Assembly: GCF_009901565.1 (NCBI RefSeq)
Contig: NZ_WXEW01000010.1
Span: forward strand, 124,001-188,000
DNA: 64,000 nt
Origin: Herbidospora solisilvae
GTDB lineage: Bacteria; Actinomycetota; Actinomycetes; Streptosporangiales; Streptosporangiaceae
Reading direction: 5' to 3'
Part shown: piece after piece, positions 27,919 through 36,163 of the stretch
Layout of the letters: every line of letters starts with the position of its first letter
Numbering within the stretch: the first letter of the stretch is position 1
The notes under the pieces: model-generated
Database searches by the model: none
The model's input: the letters and a program-made list of their open reading frames with translations, nothing else
What the model was told of the DNA's origin: nothing
Position numbers and translations under genes: made by a program

Positions 27919-28826
27919 AGAACACCGACCGCCCGCCGGTCAGCGTGGTCGTCTGCACGACCGGCAACCGCCCCCAGATGCTGCGCGAGGCGCTGGCCTC
28001 GATCCGGGCGCAGGACTACGAGGGCGACGTCACCGCCGTCGTCGTGTTCGACCGGTGCGACCCCGACAAGGAGGTCCTGTCGGACGACCCGCACCGCCGC
28101 GTGACCTGGACGACCAACGAACGGGTGCCCAACGTGGCCGGCAGCCGCAACAGCGGCATCCTGGCGGCCTCCGACGACCTGGTGGCCTTCTGCGACGACG
28201 ACAACACCTGGCGCCCGTCGAAACTGCGCCTCCAGGTCGAGGCCCTGCACCGGAACCCCGACGCCGCGCTGGTGTCGTGCGGCATGGTCTCGACGCAGGA
28301 ACGCCTCTGGCCGTCCGCCCACATCACCTTCGACGACCTGCTGCGCTCCCGCATCCCGGCGGCCACCACGTCGTCGTTCCTGATGCGCCGCCCCCTGCTG
28401 CTGGGCCCGGTCGGCATCTTCTCCGAGGAGATCCCGCGCGGCTTCGCCGAGGACTACGAACTGCTGCTGCGCTGCGCCCGGCACGCGCCCATCCCCTACG
28501 TGCCGGAGATCCTCGTCGAGGTCCCGCCCCACGAGGGCTCCCACTTCTACGGCCGCTGGTCGATGATCGCCGACTCCCACGAGTGGCTGCTCGACCACTA
28601 CCCCGAGTTCCGGCGCGACCGCCGGGGATACGCCCGCCTGGCGGGCCAGGTGGCCTTCGAGAGCTCGATGGCCCGCGACTGGGGGCGCTCGCTGAAGTGG
28701 GCCCGCCGGGCGTTCGCCGCCTCGCCGCTGGAGCCGCGCACCTACGCGGCCCTGGCCGTCACCTCCCGGTTGGTCTCCGGCGAGTGGGTCATCGGCAGGG
28801 TGCAGGCCCGGGGCAGCGGCACCTAG
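27915..28826 (+). CDS. family 2 glycosyltransferase
   Basis: 303 residues. VSVVVCTTGNRPQMLREALASI is the GT2 N-terminal strand. FDRCDPDKEV, ANVAGSRN-like VAGSRNSGI and AFCDDDNTW (the DxD-type metal/sugar-nucleotide motif) follow. FAEDYELLLRCARHA supplies the ED catalytic-base region. The start overlaps the GH39-like stop (ATGA). The protein is cytosolic and probably adds one sugar to a surface polysaccharide repeat. Confidence 0.87.
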   Translation: MKNTDRPPVSVVVCTTGNRPQMLREALASIRAQDYEGDVTAVVVFDRCDPDKEVLSDDPHRRVTWTTNERVPNVAGSRNSGILAASDDLVAFCDDDNTWRPSKLRLQVEALHRNPDAALVSCGMVSTQERLWPSAHITFDDLLRSRIPAATTSSFLMRRPLLLGPVGIFSEEIPRGFAEDYELLLRCARHAPIPYVPEILVEVPPHEGSHFYGRWSMIADSHEWLLDHYPEFRRDRRGYARLAGQVAFESSMARDWGRSLKWARRAFAASPLEPRTYAALAVTSRLVSGEWVIGRVQARGSGT

Positions 28827-28839
28827 ATTTCGCAGTCGA

Positions 28840-28869
28840 TTGTGTGATGCAAGTAGCAACGTCTACAGT
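28840..28869 (+). promoter_or_regulatory. promoter with operator O1 of the metallo-beta-lactamase-fold gene
   Basis: A -35 TTGTGT (28840-28845) and a -10 TACAGT (28864-28869) are 18 nt apart. The -35 lies inside operator O1, TTGTGTGATGCAA (28840-28852). On the other strand O1 reads TTGCATCACACAA, which differs at one position of 13 from the motif in the promoter of the HxlR gene about 2.2 kb away. Confidence 0.5.
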
Positions 28870-28872
28870 TAC

Positions 28873-28885
28873 TTTTATCACGCTA
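28873..28885 (+). promoter_or_regulatory. possible second operator O2
   Basis: TTTTATCACGCTA matches the operator TTGCATCACGCAA at 10 of 13 positions and lies 33 bp (about three helical turns) from O1, between the -10 box and the GTG start. Confidence 0.35.
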
Positions 28886-28902
28886 TCGACTAGGGAGACG
28901 TT

Positions 28903-30582
28903 GTGAAACAGAGCCGGGCACTGCTGCGCGCCACCACCTGGCCAGGTGTTCCCGACCGTCTGCTCGTCCTGCTGGCCGTCCAGCTTCTGGCGGCGCGGCG
29001 GTACCGCGAGGGTCTGGAACACTTCCGCGCGCTCGCCGCCGAGCGGCCCGGCTCGGCGCTGATCCAGAGCCTGACCGGCGTCTTCGGCGTCCACCTCGCC
29101 GGACCGGAGGAGGAGGCGCTCGCCGCCCTCGACGCCGCGGCCGAACGCGAACTCGGCCTGCCGCACTACTTCCGGGGCACCACGCTGGCGGCCCTGCCCG
29201 GCTGCGCCGGCCGCGCCGACACCGTGATCGCCGACCTCGAGTTCGTCCTCGCGGTACGCGACCAGTTCCCGCCCGGGTTCATGCACGCCGTCCAGTGGGC
29301 GCTGGCGCGCGGCTACGCGTGCGCGGGCCGCCCGCACGACGCCCGGGAGGCGCGCGGGCGGGTCGGCCACGACCACGATCTGGCCCTGGTCGCCGACTAC
29401 CTCGCCGACCCCGGCCACGGCCTGCGCTTCGGCCCTCCCCGCCTGGTGGAGACGGCGCCCGGCGTGCACGTCGCCCAGGGATACGACTTCGCCGACTTCG
29501 GGTTCGTCGTCACGGGCGAGGGCGTCGTGGCGATCGACGCCGGCAGCGACCCGGGTCATGTGAAGGCCGCCCTCCGCGACCTGCGCGCCGTCACCGACCG
29601 GCCGATCACCCATGTGATCCTCACCCACGCCCACTTCGACCACATCGGCGGCCTCGACGCCCTTCTGGGCGAAGGGGTGCAGGTCATCGCCCAGGAGGCG
29701 TTCGCCGCCGAGCTCGCGCTCCAGGCCGCGAGCCCGCCGCCCTTCCCCTATCTGCTCCCGGACGGCCAGGAACACCGCAAGCACGTCGTGCCCGACCGGC
29801 TCGTCAGCCGCCCGGAGACCCTCACCGTCGGCGGAGTCGAGTTCGGCCTCGTCCCGATCCGCGGCGGGGAGAGCGCCGACGGGCTGCTCGTCCACCTGCG
29901 CGACCGGGGCGTGGTGTTCACCGGGGACATGTGCATGCCCTACCTGGGCGCGCCGTTCTTCCCCGAAGGGTCGGCCGAGGGTCTGTTCGAGGCCCTCGCG
30001 ACCGTCCAGGAGCTGCGGCCGCGCTCACTGGTCCACGGGCACACCGCACTGACCGAGAACTTCACGGTCGAGGCCCTCCCCGGCCTGCTGGCCGCCCTGC
30101 GCGAGCTGCACGCCGTCGTGCTCGCGGGAGTCGCCGCCGGACGTCCGCTGGTCGAGCTGCTCGACCTCGACCACCTGCCCGAGACGCTGCGCGACCACCC
30201 CGCCGCGATCACGCCGTATCTGGTCATCCGCGACGGCTTCCTCCAGCGTGTACACCACCAGGCGTCGGGTTACTGGCAGCCCGACGGAACGGGCGTGGAG
30301 CACTTCTCCGCCGGAGAATGGGCCGCCGCGCTCGACCTGCTGGGCGGCGGAGGAGCCGAGCCCTTCGCGGCGGCCGCGGCGGAACTGCTGAACCGCGGTG
30401 AGCCCGCTCTCGGGCTGCGGATCGTCGAGCACGGGCTGCTCCGCCACCCTCAGGCCCCGGCGCTCGCCGAGCTGCGTCACCGGCTCCTGCTCGCGCTCGT
30501 CGAACGGAATCAGTTCTTCGATCCGTTCAAGTTCGCCTACTACGCCGGGCTGGCCGGACTGACGCTGGCTCCCGCGGGCTGA
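28903..30582 (+). CDS. metallo-beta-lactamase-fold hydrolase with helical N- and C-terminal regions
   Basis: 559 residues. Residues 1-175 are helical and TPR-like. The MBL domain starts near 180. ILTHAHFDHIGG (His242, His244, Asp246, His247) is the metal motif, followed by FTGDMCMPY and LVHGHTALTENF with further ligands. Residues after about 400 are helical and resemble the dimerisation and SCP-like parts of alkyl sulfatases, but the match is loose. The GTG start follows AGGGAG. The gene carries operators shared with the HxlR gene facing it. It could hydrolyse a sulfate ester, phosphodiester or lactone; the substrate is unknown. Confidence 0.75.
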   Translation: MKQSRALLRATTWPGVPDRLLVLLAVQLLAARRYREGLEHFRALAAERPGSALIQSLTGVFGVHLAGPEEEALAALDAAAERELGLPHYFRGTTLAALPGCAGRADTVIADLEFVLAVRDQFPPGFMHAVQWALARGYACAGRPHDAREARGRVGHDHDLALVADYLADPGHGLRFGPPRLVETAPGVHVAQGYDFADFGFVVTGEGVVAIDAGSDPGHVKAALRDLRAVTDRPITHVILTHAHFDHIGGLDALLGEGVQVIAQEAFAAELALQAASPPPFPYLLPDGQEHRKHVVPDRLVSRPETLTVGGVEFGLVPIRGGESADGLLVHLRDRGVVFTGDMCMPYLGAPFFPEGSAEGLFEALATVQELRPRSLVHGHTALTENFTVEALPGLLAALRELHAVVLAGVAAGRPLVELLDLDHLPETLRDHPAAITPYLVIRDGFLQRVHHQASGYWQPDGTGVEHFSAGEWAAALDLLGGGGAEPFAAAAAELLNRGEPALGLRIVEHGLLRHPQAPALAELRHRLLLALVERNQFFDPFKFAYYAGLAGLTLAPAG

Positions 30583-31025
30583 GCCCCCGGACCGGGTTCC
30601 ATGTCGCAGTCGTGCGGCCCGAGCGACCGGCCGCACCGGTCACAGGTCAGCCCGGGCCGCAGCGACCCGCCGCAGCCCCGGTGCCGGACCAGCAGCGGCG
30701 GGCCCTCGGTCGCCCGGTGGTGGTCGCCCCACAGCAGCAACGACATGATGACCGGCCACAGGTCCAGCCCGGCCGCCGTCACCTGGTATTCGTACCGGTC
30801 GGGCCGGGTCTGGTAGAGGGATCGCTCCAGGACGCCCGCCTCGCAGAGCTTGCCGAGCCGGTCGGACAGGATGTTGTGGGCGATGCCGAGGTTCGCCCGG
30901 AAGTCCTCGAACCGGCGGGTGCCGCGCAGCGCGTCGCGCACGATGAGCAGCGTCCAGCGCTCGCCGACCACCTCCAGCGAGCGGGCGATCGAACAGACCT
31001 GTCCTTCGTACGTACGCGGCAGCAT
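30540..31025 (-). CDS. HxlR family transcriptional regulator with C-terminal zinc-ribbon-like tail
   Basis: 161 residues. CSIARSLEVVGERWTLLIVRDAL and RFEDFRANLGIAHNILSDRLGKLCEAGVLER form the winged helix of HxlR-type regulators, with the conserved Cys near the N-terminus that can act as a redox or electrophile sensor. The tail HRGCGGSLRPGLTCDRCGRS has the pattern of a zinc ribbon. The 3' end overlaps the convergent MBL gene by 43 bp. The shared operator suggests it represses itself and the MBL gene. Confidence 0.9.
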   Translation of the reverse strand: MLPRTYEGQVCSIARSLEVVGERWTLLIVRDALRGTRRFEDFRANLGIAHNILSDRLGKLCEAGVLERSLYQTRPDRYEYQVTAAGLDLWPVIMSLLLWGDHHRATEGPPLLVRHRGCGGSLRPGLTCDRCGRSLGPHDCDMEPGPGAQPAGASVSPASPA

Positions 31026-31031
31026 GCCCCC

Positions 31032-31060
31032 ATCCTAGGTCCATTGCATCACGCAAGTAA
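31032..31060 (-). promoter_or_regulatory. leaderless promoter of the HxlR gene with embedded operator
   Basis: On the minus strand a -35 TTACTT and a -10 TAGGAT are 17 nt apart, and TAGGAT ends 6 nt before the ATG. The inverted repeat TTGC-N5-GCAA (31044-31056) lies between the two boxes, where a bound dimer would block transcription. Confidence 0.55.
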
Positions 31061-31068
31061 GAGGAGGT

Positions 31069-34000
31069 TCAGACGCTCAGCAGCATGAACCTCTCCAGCA
31101 CGACCCAGCCCGCGAGCAGCAGGAACGGGAGCGACAACCAGGCCAGCCGCCGGCTCCAGTACCAGGTGCCGGGGCGCTGCCGGATCCGGATGACCTCCCG
31201 GGTCAGCACGATCAGGACGAAGATCCCCAGGGCCACCAGGCCGTAGGGCGTCCACGGGGTCTCGCCGATGCGGAAGGGGGTGCCGCGCAGCTGGGGGGCG
31301 ATGCGGCCGGTCGGCTGCTCCTTTAGGGCGTAGACGGCCGCGTCGTCGTTCCAGACCAGGGTCCTCAGGTCAGGGTGCTGGGCCAGCGACACCCGGATCT
31401 TCGGGCCCCAGTCGGCCGGGTAGTTGGCGTCGATCTCCAGCGACGCCTCCTGGCTGCGGGTGGCCAGGATGAACGAGCCCGGGCCCGCGTCGCGGAGCTG
31501 CTCGACCACGTTGTCGACCTTGTACGGGTCGCGGCCCGCCGTCGCGCGGATCTGCCGCACCCGCTCGACCCCGGTGAGGCTCCACGAGATCGACGAGCCG
31601 CCGTCGCCCTCCGGGACCAGGTAGAGGATGCGGGTGGTCTCCAGATCCTGCTCGTAGATGTAGTCGATGGCGGCGCGTTCCTGCGGGGACGTCCACTCGT
31701 ACTTCTCGTTGCCGAACCGGGCCAGCAGGAACGCGCCCGCGAGTCCCAGCACCAGACCGCAGGCCACGACCGGACGCAGTGTGGCCAGCACCGGGAAGCG
31801 GCGCTTGGCCGGCACCTTGCTGGGCAGGCCCGGGTAGAAGAGGTAGGCCACGAGGATGCTGGTGGCCGGCAGGGTGAACAGGTAGACGCGCAGGCCCAGC
31901 TCGCCGCCGTAACTGAGCATGGCCAGCGACAACACCGGCACGACCATCATCACGAAGACGACCCGGTCGCCGATGCCCTTCTTCAGCCGGCGCAGCAGGC
32001 CCAGCCCGGCCAGGCCCAGGATCACCCCGGTGATGGCCAGCCGCGTGTAGAGCACGACCAGGCGTTCGGGGTTGGTCGAGCTGATCCGGCCCGTGGTCTG
32101 CGAGGTGAGGTTGCCGCCGACCTGGCCGACCGAGCCGACCATCGCGTCGAGGTGGCCCGACCAGTAGGCGACGGCCATGTAGTTGACGTACGCCGCGACG
32201 ATCGCGCCGAACAGCACGACCATCATGAAGCTGAGCCGGGTCCGCCGGAACACCACGAAGCCGAGCAGCACTCCGCACATCATGAACGGGGTGATCTGGT
32301 GGGACGTCGCGGTCGCCACGAAGATCATCACGATCAGGACCAGGATGATGACCCGGTCGGCGACGGTGCTCTTCCTGGGGGCGCGTTCGCCGGGGATGAG
32401 CGTCCAGCGGCGTCTCCAGAACGACGAGGCCGGGTCGACGCGCAGGAACCAGGTCACCAGGATCGCGACGAAGAGCAGATAGAGCAGGTACGTCATGCCC
32501 TGCGGCGAGAAGTAGTCCTGCCCCACCCACTGCGACACCACGAAGACCATCAGGGCCAGCCATTTGGCCCGGCGGTCGGCCTGGAGCCGCCGGACGATGA
32601 CGACCAGGGGGATCAGGTAGGCGACGTTCGAGATCAGCGGCCACCAGTTGAGCAGCGCCGCCGCGTCCTCGACCCCCGCCGCCCTGATCATGAACGCCGA
32701 GAAGACCGAGAAGCCCGGCCAGTTGAAGCGGGCGTCCAGGGCCGTCAGGGTCTCGCCGGTCCGGGCGATGTAGTCGACGAACCCGCCGATCGTCCAGGCG
32801 ACCGGGAAGCGGGGGAGCGGCTCGACCAGGACCGCCGCGCCGTGCAGGGCGAACAGGACGGCCAGGATCTGGAACAGCAGCAGGACCGGCCGGTTGCGCT
32901 GCTGGGTGAGCGTGTCGAAGAAGCTCAGGATGAGGAGCGCGACGGCCAGCAGGGCGACCGGCGGCATGACCGACACCAGGCCGAGGCCGGTCATCGCGTA
33001 GAGGTCCACGCCGACCAGCCCGGTGGGGCGGGCCTTCATCGCCAAGACGTACATGACCAGGGCCTGGACCGTGATGACGGCGCCCAGCCACTCACGCGGC
33101 TGCCTCATGAGCAGCGCCGCGCCCGCCAGCCGGCCGCTTCTCTTCGGCGGGGTCACCCGCTCGGGCACCACGACGAGCTCACCGGCGGGCGCGACGTCCC
33201 ATCCGGGGGCGACGACCCGGATCAGACCCGAATTCGCTGACTCATCGGTGTCCAGCCCGGAATCGGCATCGTCCCGGTCGGCATTCTTCTCGGCGACGGG
33301 CGGAGGTTCGGGCGTTTCCGGCCCGTTGGATTCTCCGGCCTTTTCGATTTCCGGATCCGCTTCTTCTTCGGCCGGAATTCCACCGTTGTCATTGTCGTCT
33401 TTCGCGGAATTCTCGACGGCGTTGTCTTCTCCGTCGGGCCCGTCGACTATCGGGTCGGTGATTCTCGACGTGGTCAGCCGGCGGATGCCGCCGAAAGGGA
33501 GGGCTACGGGTTTGATGGTGTCCACCGTTTCCGAGTCGTCGGAGGTGTGCCGCGACGGTGGGGGTTCGATCGAGGGCACGGCATCTGTTTCTGCACCTTT
33601 CGGCTGGCAGAGCCGGAACAGCGCGGGGGCCACCGCCGCCGCCATGACACTCTGCGTGACGACCAGCGCGATGCCGACGCCCTCGATGCCCTGGCGGGGT
33701 AAGAGCAGCCACGTCAGCCCCAGCGCCAGCGCGCACCGCACGGCCTGGATGGAGAGCAGCGCGCGGCCCCGCCCCAGGGCCCGCAGCGCGCCGAGGTAGA
33801 GCTCGACGAACGCCCGCGCCAGCGTGGCCAGGGCGATCAGCCGCAGCAGGGTGCTCCCGTTGTCGGCGAACTCGGCGCCGAAGACCGACAGGACCAGCGG
33901 CGCGGCCAGCACCACCACGACGATCAACGGGATCAGCACGGTCAGGCTGCGATGCAGTGCCCGGCGGGTGTTGCGGCCCAGCGCGGCGGGGTCGAAGGAG

Positions 34001-34881
34001 CCCTCGACCGTCAGGCTGGTCGCCATCGTGAACGCGAAGATCTCCAGCAGGCCGCCGACGGTGACCGCGATGCCGTAGTAGGCGTAGGTCCGGTGGTCGA
34101 CCTGGGTGGCCACCACGACCGGGATCAGGTAGATCGCGGCCAGCGTGAACACCGAGCCGAAGTAGTCGCCTCCGGCGAACCGGGCGATCCTCTTCGGCGA
34201 CGGGGGAGTCCGGTGCGCCGTCTCGGCGACGTGGCGGGGGATGACGCGTACGAAGAGCAGGTAGTTGACGGGGAGAACGGCCAGCGCGCAGGGCACGATC
34301 CAGGCCAGGAACACCTGCCACGAGACCACGTCGCCCCGCGCCGCGACCAGGAACGCGCAGGCCGCCACGGCGGTGACCTTCACGAACCCCACGGCGACGT
34401 TCACCACGGGCACCCACGTCGAGCGCCGCAGCGCCGACAGCACCACCTCTTGCAGCGTGTAGACCGACCACACGATCACGACCAGCGCGAACACCCCGGC
34501 GGGCACCCAGCCCCACAGGATGCGGAAGCCCGGTTCGTCCTTGGTCGCCACGACGAAGACCGCCGTGGCGACCAGCCCGAGGCCGCCGCCCAGCAGGTAG
34601 ACCGCGCCGACGAACCGCCCGGTCGCCCGCCCGGTCTCCGGCACGAACCGGGTCAGCGCCCCCACGAACCCGAACGAGGTGAGCGCCGCCAGCATCCGCA
34701 TCGCGTTGATCAGCGCCTGGCCCTCGCCCACGTCGGCGGCGGGGAACAGCCGGGCCGCGATCACCCAGTAGCCGACGCCGAGCGCCGCCCCGATGCCGGC
34801 GTTGACGACCAGCGCGTAGGCGTTGCGCAGCAGCGGATCCTGAAGGTCGGCGGGCAACCGCCGGCGAAGCGTCTCGGTCAC
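31069..34881 (-). CDS. flippase-polymerase-like fusion membrane protein (Wzx-like + Wzy-like)
   Basis: 1270 residues in one open frame. Residues 1-425 form a MATE/MOP-type polysaccharide flippase with about 12 membrane segments (YALVVNAGIGAALGVGYWVI, GRFVGAVYLLGGGLGLVAT). Residues about 430-600 are an acidic, Pro/Ser-rich disordered linker. Residues about 605-1270 are a second polytopic unit with about 12 membrane segments and an extracytoplasmic loop near the end, a layout of polymerase/ligase-like proteins. FSPQGMTYLLYLLFVA and SHQITPFMMCGVLLGFVVFRR are conserved-looking segments. Predicted role: export and polymerisation of lipid-linked repeats. The second half could also be a GT-C-like glycosyltransferase. 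Confidence 0.75.
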   Translation of the reverse strand: MTETLRRRLPADLQDPLLRNAYALVVNAGIGAALGVGYWVIAARLFPAADVGEGQALINAMRMLAALTSFGFVGALTRFVPETGRATGRFVGAVYLLGGGLGLVATAVFVVATKDEPGFRILWGWVPAGVFALVVIVWSVYTLQEVVLSALRRSTWVPVVNVAVGFVKVTAVAACAFLVAARGDVVSWQVFLAWIVPCALAVLPVNYLLFVRVIPRHVAETAHRTPPSPKRIARFAGGDYFGSVFTLAAIYLIPVVVATQVDHRTYAYYGIAVTVGGLLEIFAFTMATSLTVEGSFDPAALGRNTRRALHRSLTVLIPLIVVVVLAAPLVLSVFGAEFADNGSTLLRLIALATLARAFVELYLGALRALGRGRALLSIQAVRCALALGLTWLLLPRQGIEGVGIALVVTQSVMAAAVAPALFRLCQPKGAETDAVPSIEPPPSRHTSDDSETVDTIKPVALPFGGIRRLTTSRITDPIVDGPDGEDNAVENSAKDDNDNGGIPAEEEADPEIEKAGESNGPETPEPPPVAEKNADRDDADSGLDTDESANSGLIRVVAPGWDVAPAGELVVVPERVTPPKRSGRLAGAALLMRQPREWLGAVITVQALVMYVLAMKARPTGLVGVDLYAMTGLGLVSVMPPVALLAVALLILSFFDTLTQQRNRPVLLLFQILAVLFALHGAAVLVEPLPRFPVAWTIGGFVDYIARTGETLTALDARFNWPGFSVFSAFMIRAAGVEDAAALLNWWPLISNVAYLIPLVVIVRRLQADRRAKWLALMVFVVSQWVGQDYFSPQGMTYLLYLLFVAILVTWFLRVDPASSFWRRRWTLIPGERAPRKSTVADRVIILVLIVMIFVATATSHQITPFMMCGVLLGFVVFRRTRLSFMMVVLFGAIVAAYVNYMAVAYWSGHLDAMVGSVGQVGGNLTSQTTGRISSTNPERLVVLYTRLAITGVILGLAGLGLLRRLKKGIGDRVVFVMMVVPVLSLAMLSYGGELGLRVYLFTLPATSILVAYLFYPGLPSKVPAKRRFPVLATLRPVVACGLVLGLAGAFLLARFGNEKYEWTSPQERAAIDYIYEQDLETTRILYLVPEGDGGSSISWSLTGVERVRQIRATAGRDPYKVDNVVEQLRDAGPGSFILATRSQEASLEIDANYPADWGPKIRVSLAQHPDLRTLVWNDDAAVYALKEQPTGRIAPQLRGTPFRIGETPWTPYGLVALGIFVLIVLTREVIRIRQRPGTWYWSRRLAWLSLPFLLLAGWVVLERFMLLSV

Positions 34882-34995
34882 CGGTTCTCAGTCGTCACGG
34901 GTCGGGGCGGGCGGCCCGGCACCTGTCGGCACCGGGCGTTTCTCGAAGCGGCGGGTCGGCCGGCGCCCTGCGGCACCGGTCGTGGGGTTCCGTGG

Positions 34996-35805
34996 TCAGG
35001 CCGCGCCCTGGTCGGCGGGGACTCCGGTGTCCGTGTTCACGCGTGCGGGCGCGGGGAGCCGGGTGTCGCGTTCGCGCAGGATCGTCTTCAGGACCCGCCA
35101 GCCGTCGCGGAACGTGCGCAGGTTGCTGGTGCCGTGGATGCGGCCGCGCTCGTGGCTGGGCACTTCGTGGACCTTCAGGCCGGCCTTGGCGGCGCGGATG
35201 TTCATCAGCGTCTCGACCTCGAAACCGGCGCAGTCGGGCGAGAGGACGTCGAGGCCGCTGGCCCAGAACGCGTTGTAGCCGTAGCAGAGGTCGGTGTAGC
35301 GGGTGCCGTAGATGAGGTTGACCAGGCCCGACAGCAGCAGGTTGCCCAGGCGGCGGCCGAGGGTGATGTCGTCGCTGCCGCCGCCGTGGGTGAAGCGGGA
35401 GCCCTTGGCGTAGTCGGCCCCGGCGACCAGCGCGGCGACGAAGCGGACGATCTCCCGGCCGTCGGTCGAGCCGTCGGCGTCGATCATCACGATGATCTCG
35501 CCGGTGCAGGCGGCGAACCCGGCGGCCAGCGCGTCGCCCTTGCCCCGGCCCGGCTGGGTCACCACGCGCAGCCCGGGGCGCAGTCGCCGCGCCACCGCGA
35601 CCGTGTCGTCGGTCGAGTCGCCGTCGACCAGCACGACCTCGTGCACCCACCGGGGCAGCGTCGCGAAGACGTGGGGCAGGTTCTCGGCCTCGTTCATCGC
35701 CGGGACCACGACGCTCACCCGAGGTGCGATCGCCATTAAAGGGGTGATTGTGGTAAATGACCCTAAATGGGATATAGGACGAGAAATGCTGCTCTCGGGA
35801 TTCAT
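34996..35805 (-). CDS. family 2 glycosyltransferase, dolichyl-phosphate mannose synthase-like
   Basis: 269 residues. VSVVVPAMNEAENL, VLVDGDSTDDT and MIDADGSTDGRE are GT2 motifs, the last holding the DxD. GRGKGDALAAGF and the C-terminal ERGRIHGTSNLRTFRDGWRVLK are typical of DPM1-like synthases that charge a polyprenyl phosphate or start a glycan. There is no membrane domain. The ATG at 35805 has GGAGG 11 nt upstream; ATG 35736 would match the family start but has no ribosome site. The gap of 114 bp to the flippase gene suggests co-transcription. Confidence 0.82.
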   Translation of the reverse strand: MNPESSISRPISHLGSFTTITPLMAIAPRVSVVVPAMNEAENLPHVFATLPRWVHEVVLVDGDSTDDTVAVARRLRPGLRVVTQPGRGKGDALAAGFAACTGEIIVMIDADGSTDGREIVRFVAALVAGADYAKGSRFTHGGGSDDITLGRRLGNLLLSGLVNLIYGTRYTDLCYGYNAFWASGLDVLSPDCAGFEVETLMNIRAAKAGLKVHEVPSHERGRIHGTSNLRTFRDGWRVLKTILRERDTRLPAPARVNTDTGVPADQGAA

Positions 35806-36084
35806 GGTGCGGGGATCCTCCGGGGCAAGGTGCGTGCTGCGTCGTTGCAAAGGGGGCACGATTGCCATCGCGAGCTGCGAGGACGTGAAACGTACCAGGG
35901 ATGGGCTCGCCTTGGGAACCGCGTCCGTCCGGATGTGTCCGGACCGGAACGCGGCCGAAACAAGGAGCGCTAAGACGCTACATGTCCTGATCTCATGCCG
36001 GGTGGAGATCCCGCCGAAACACGCCAGGACGTAAAGAAGATCTTCATTCGGCCCCCACCTCACATCACCGGGAAGTTCCCTCGT

Positions 36085-36109
36085 TGGACGTTAGGTGCAT
36101 GTACGTCCA
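36085..36109. repeat. inverted repeat upstream of the polysaccharide glycosyltransferase
   Basis: TGGACGT and ACGTCCA form a 7-bp inverted repeat with an 11-nt spacer. It lies in the 358-nt gene-poor gap 35806-36163, which has lower GC than its surroundings and no convincing coding region. Confidence 0.4.
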
Positions 36110-36129
36110 CATTCCAGGTGTATTAGAAC

Positions 36130-36141
36130 GATGTATACATC
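36130..36141. promoter_or_regulatory. perfect 12-bp palindrome, possible operator
   Basis: GATGTATACATC is an uninterrupted AT-rich palindrome in a GC-rich genome, upstream of the glycosyltransferase and flippase genes and just after the amidase 3' end. Dimeric repressors of many families bind such sites. No regulator gene is adjacent. Confidence 0.35.
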
Positions 36142-36163
36142 TGAGCAAGATTGATCACTTCGG

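Noticed and set aside
35806-36063. N-terminal extension of the DPM1-like glycosyltransferase
   Set aside because: The extension lacks coding bias and a family match, and a ribosome site precedes the ATG at 35805.
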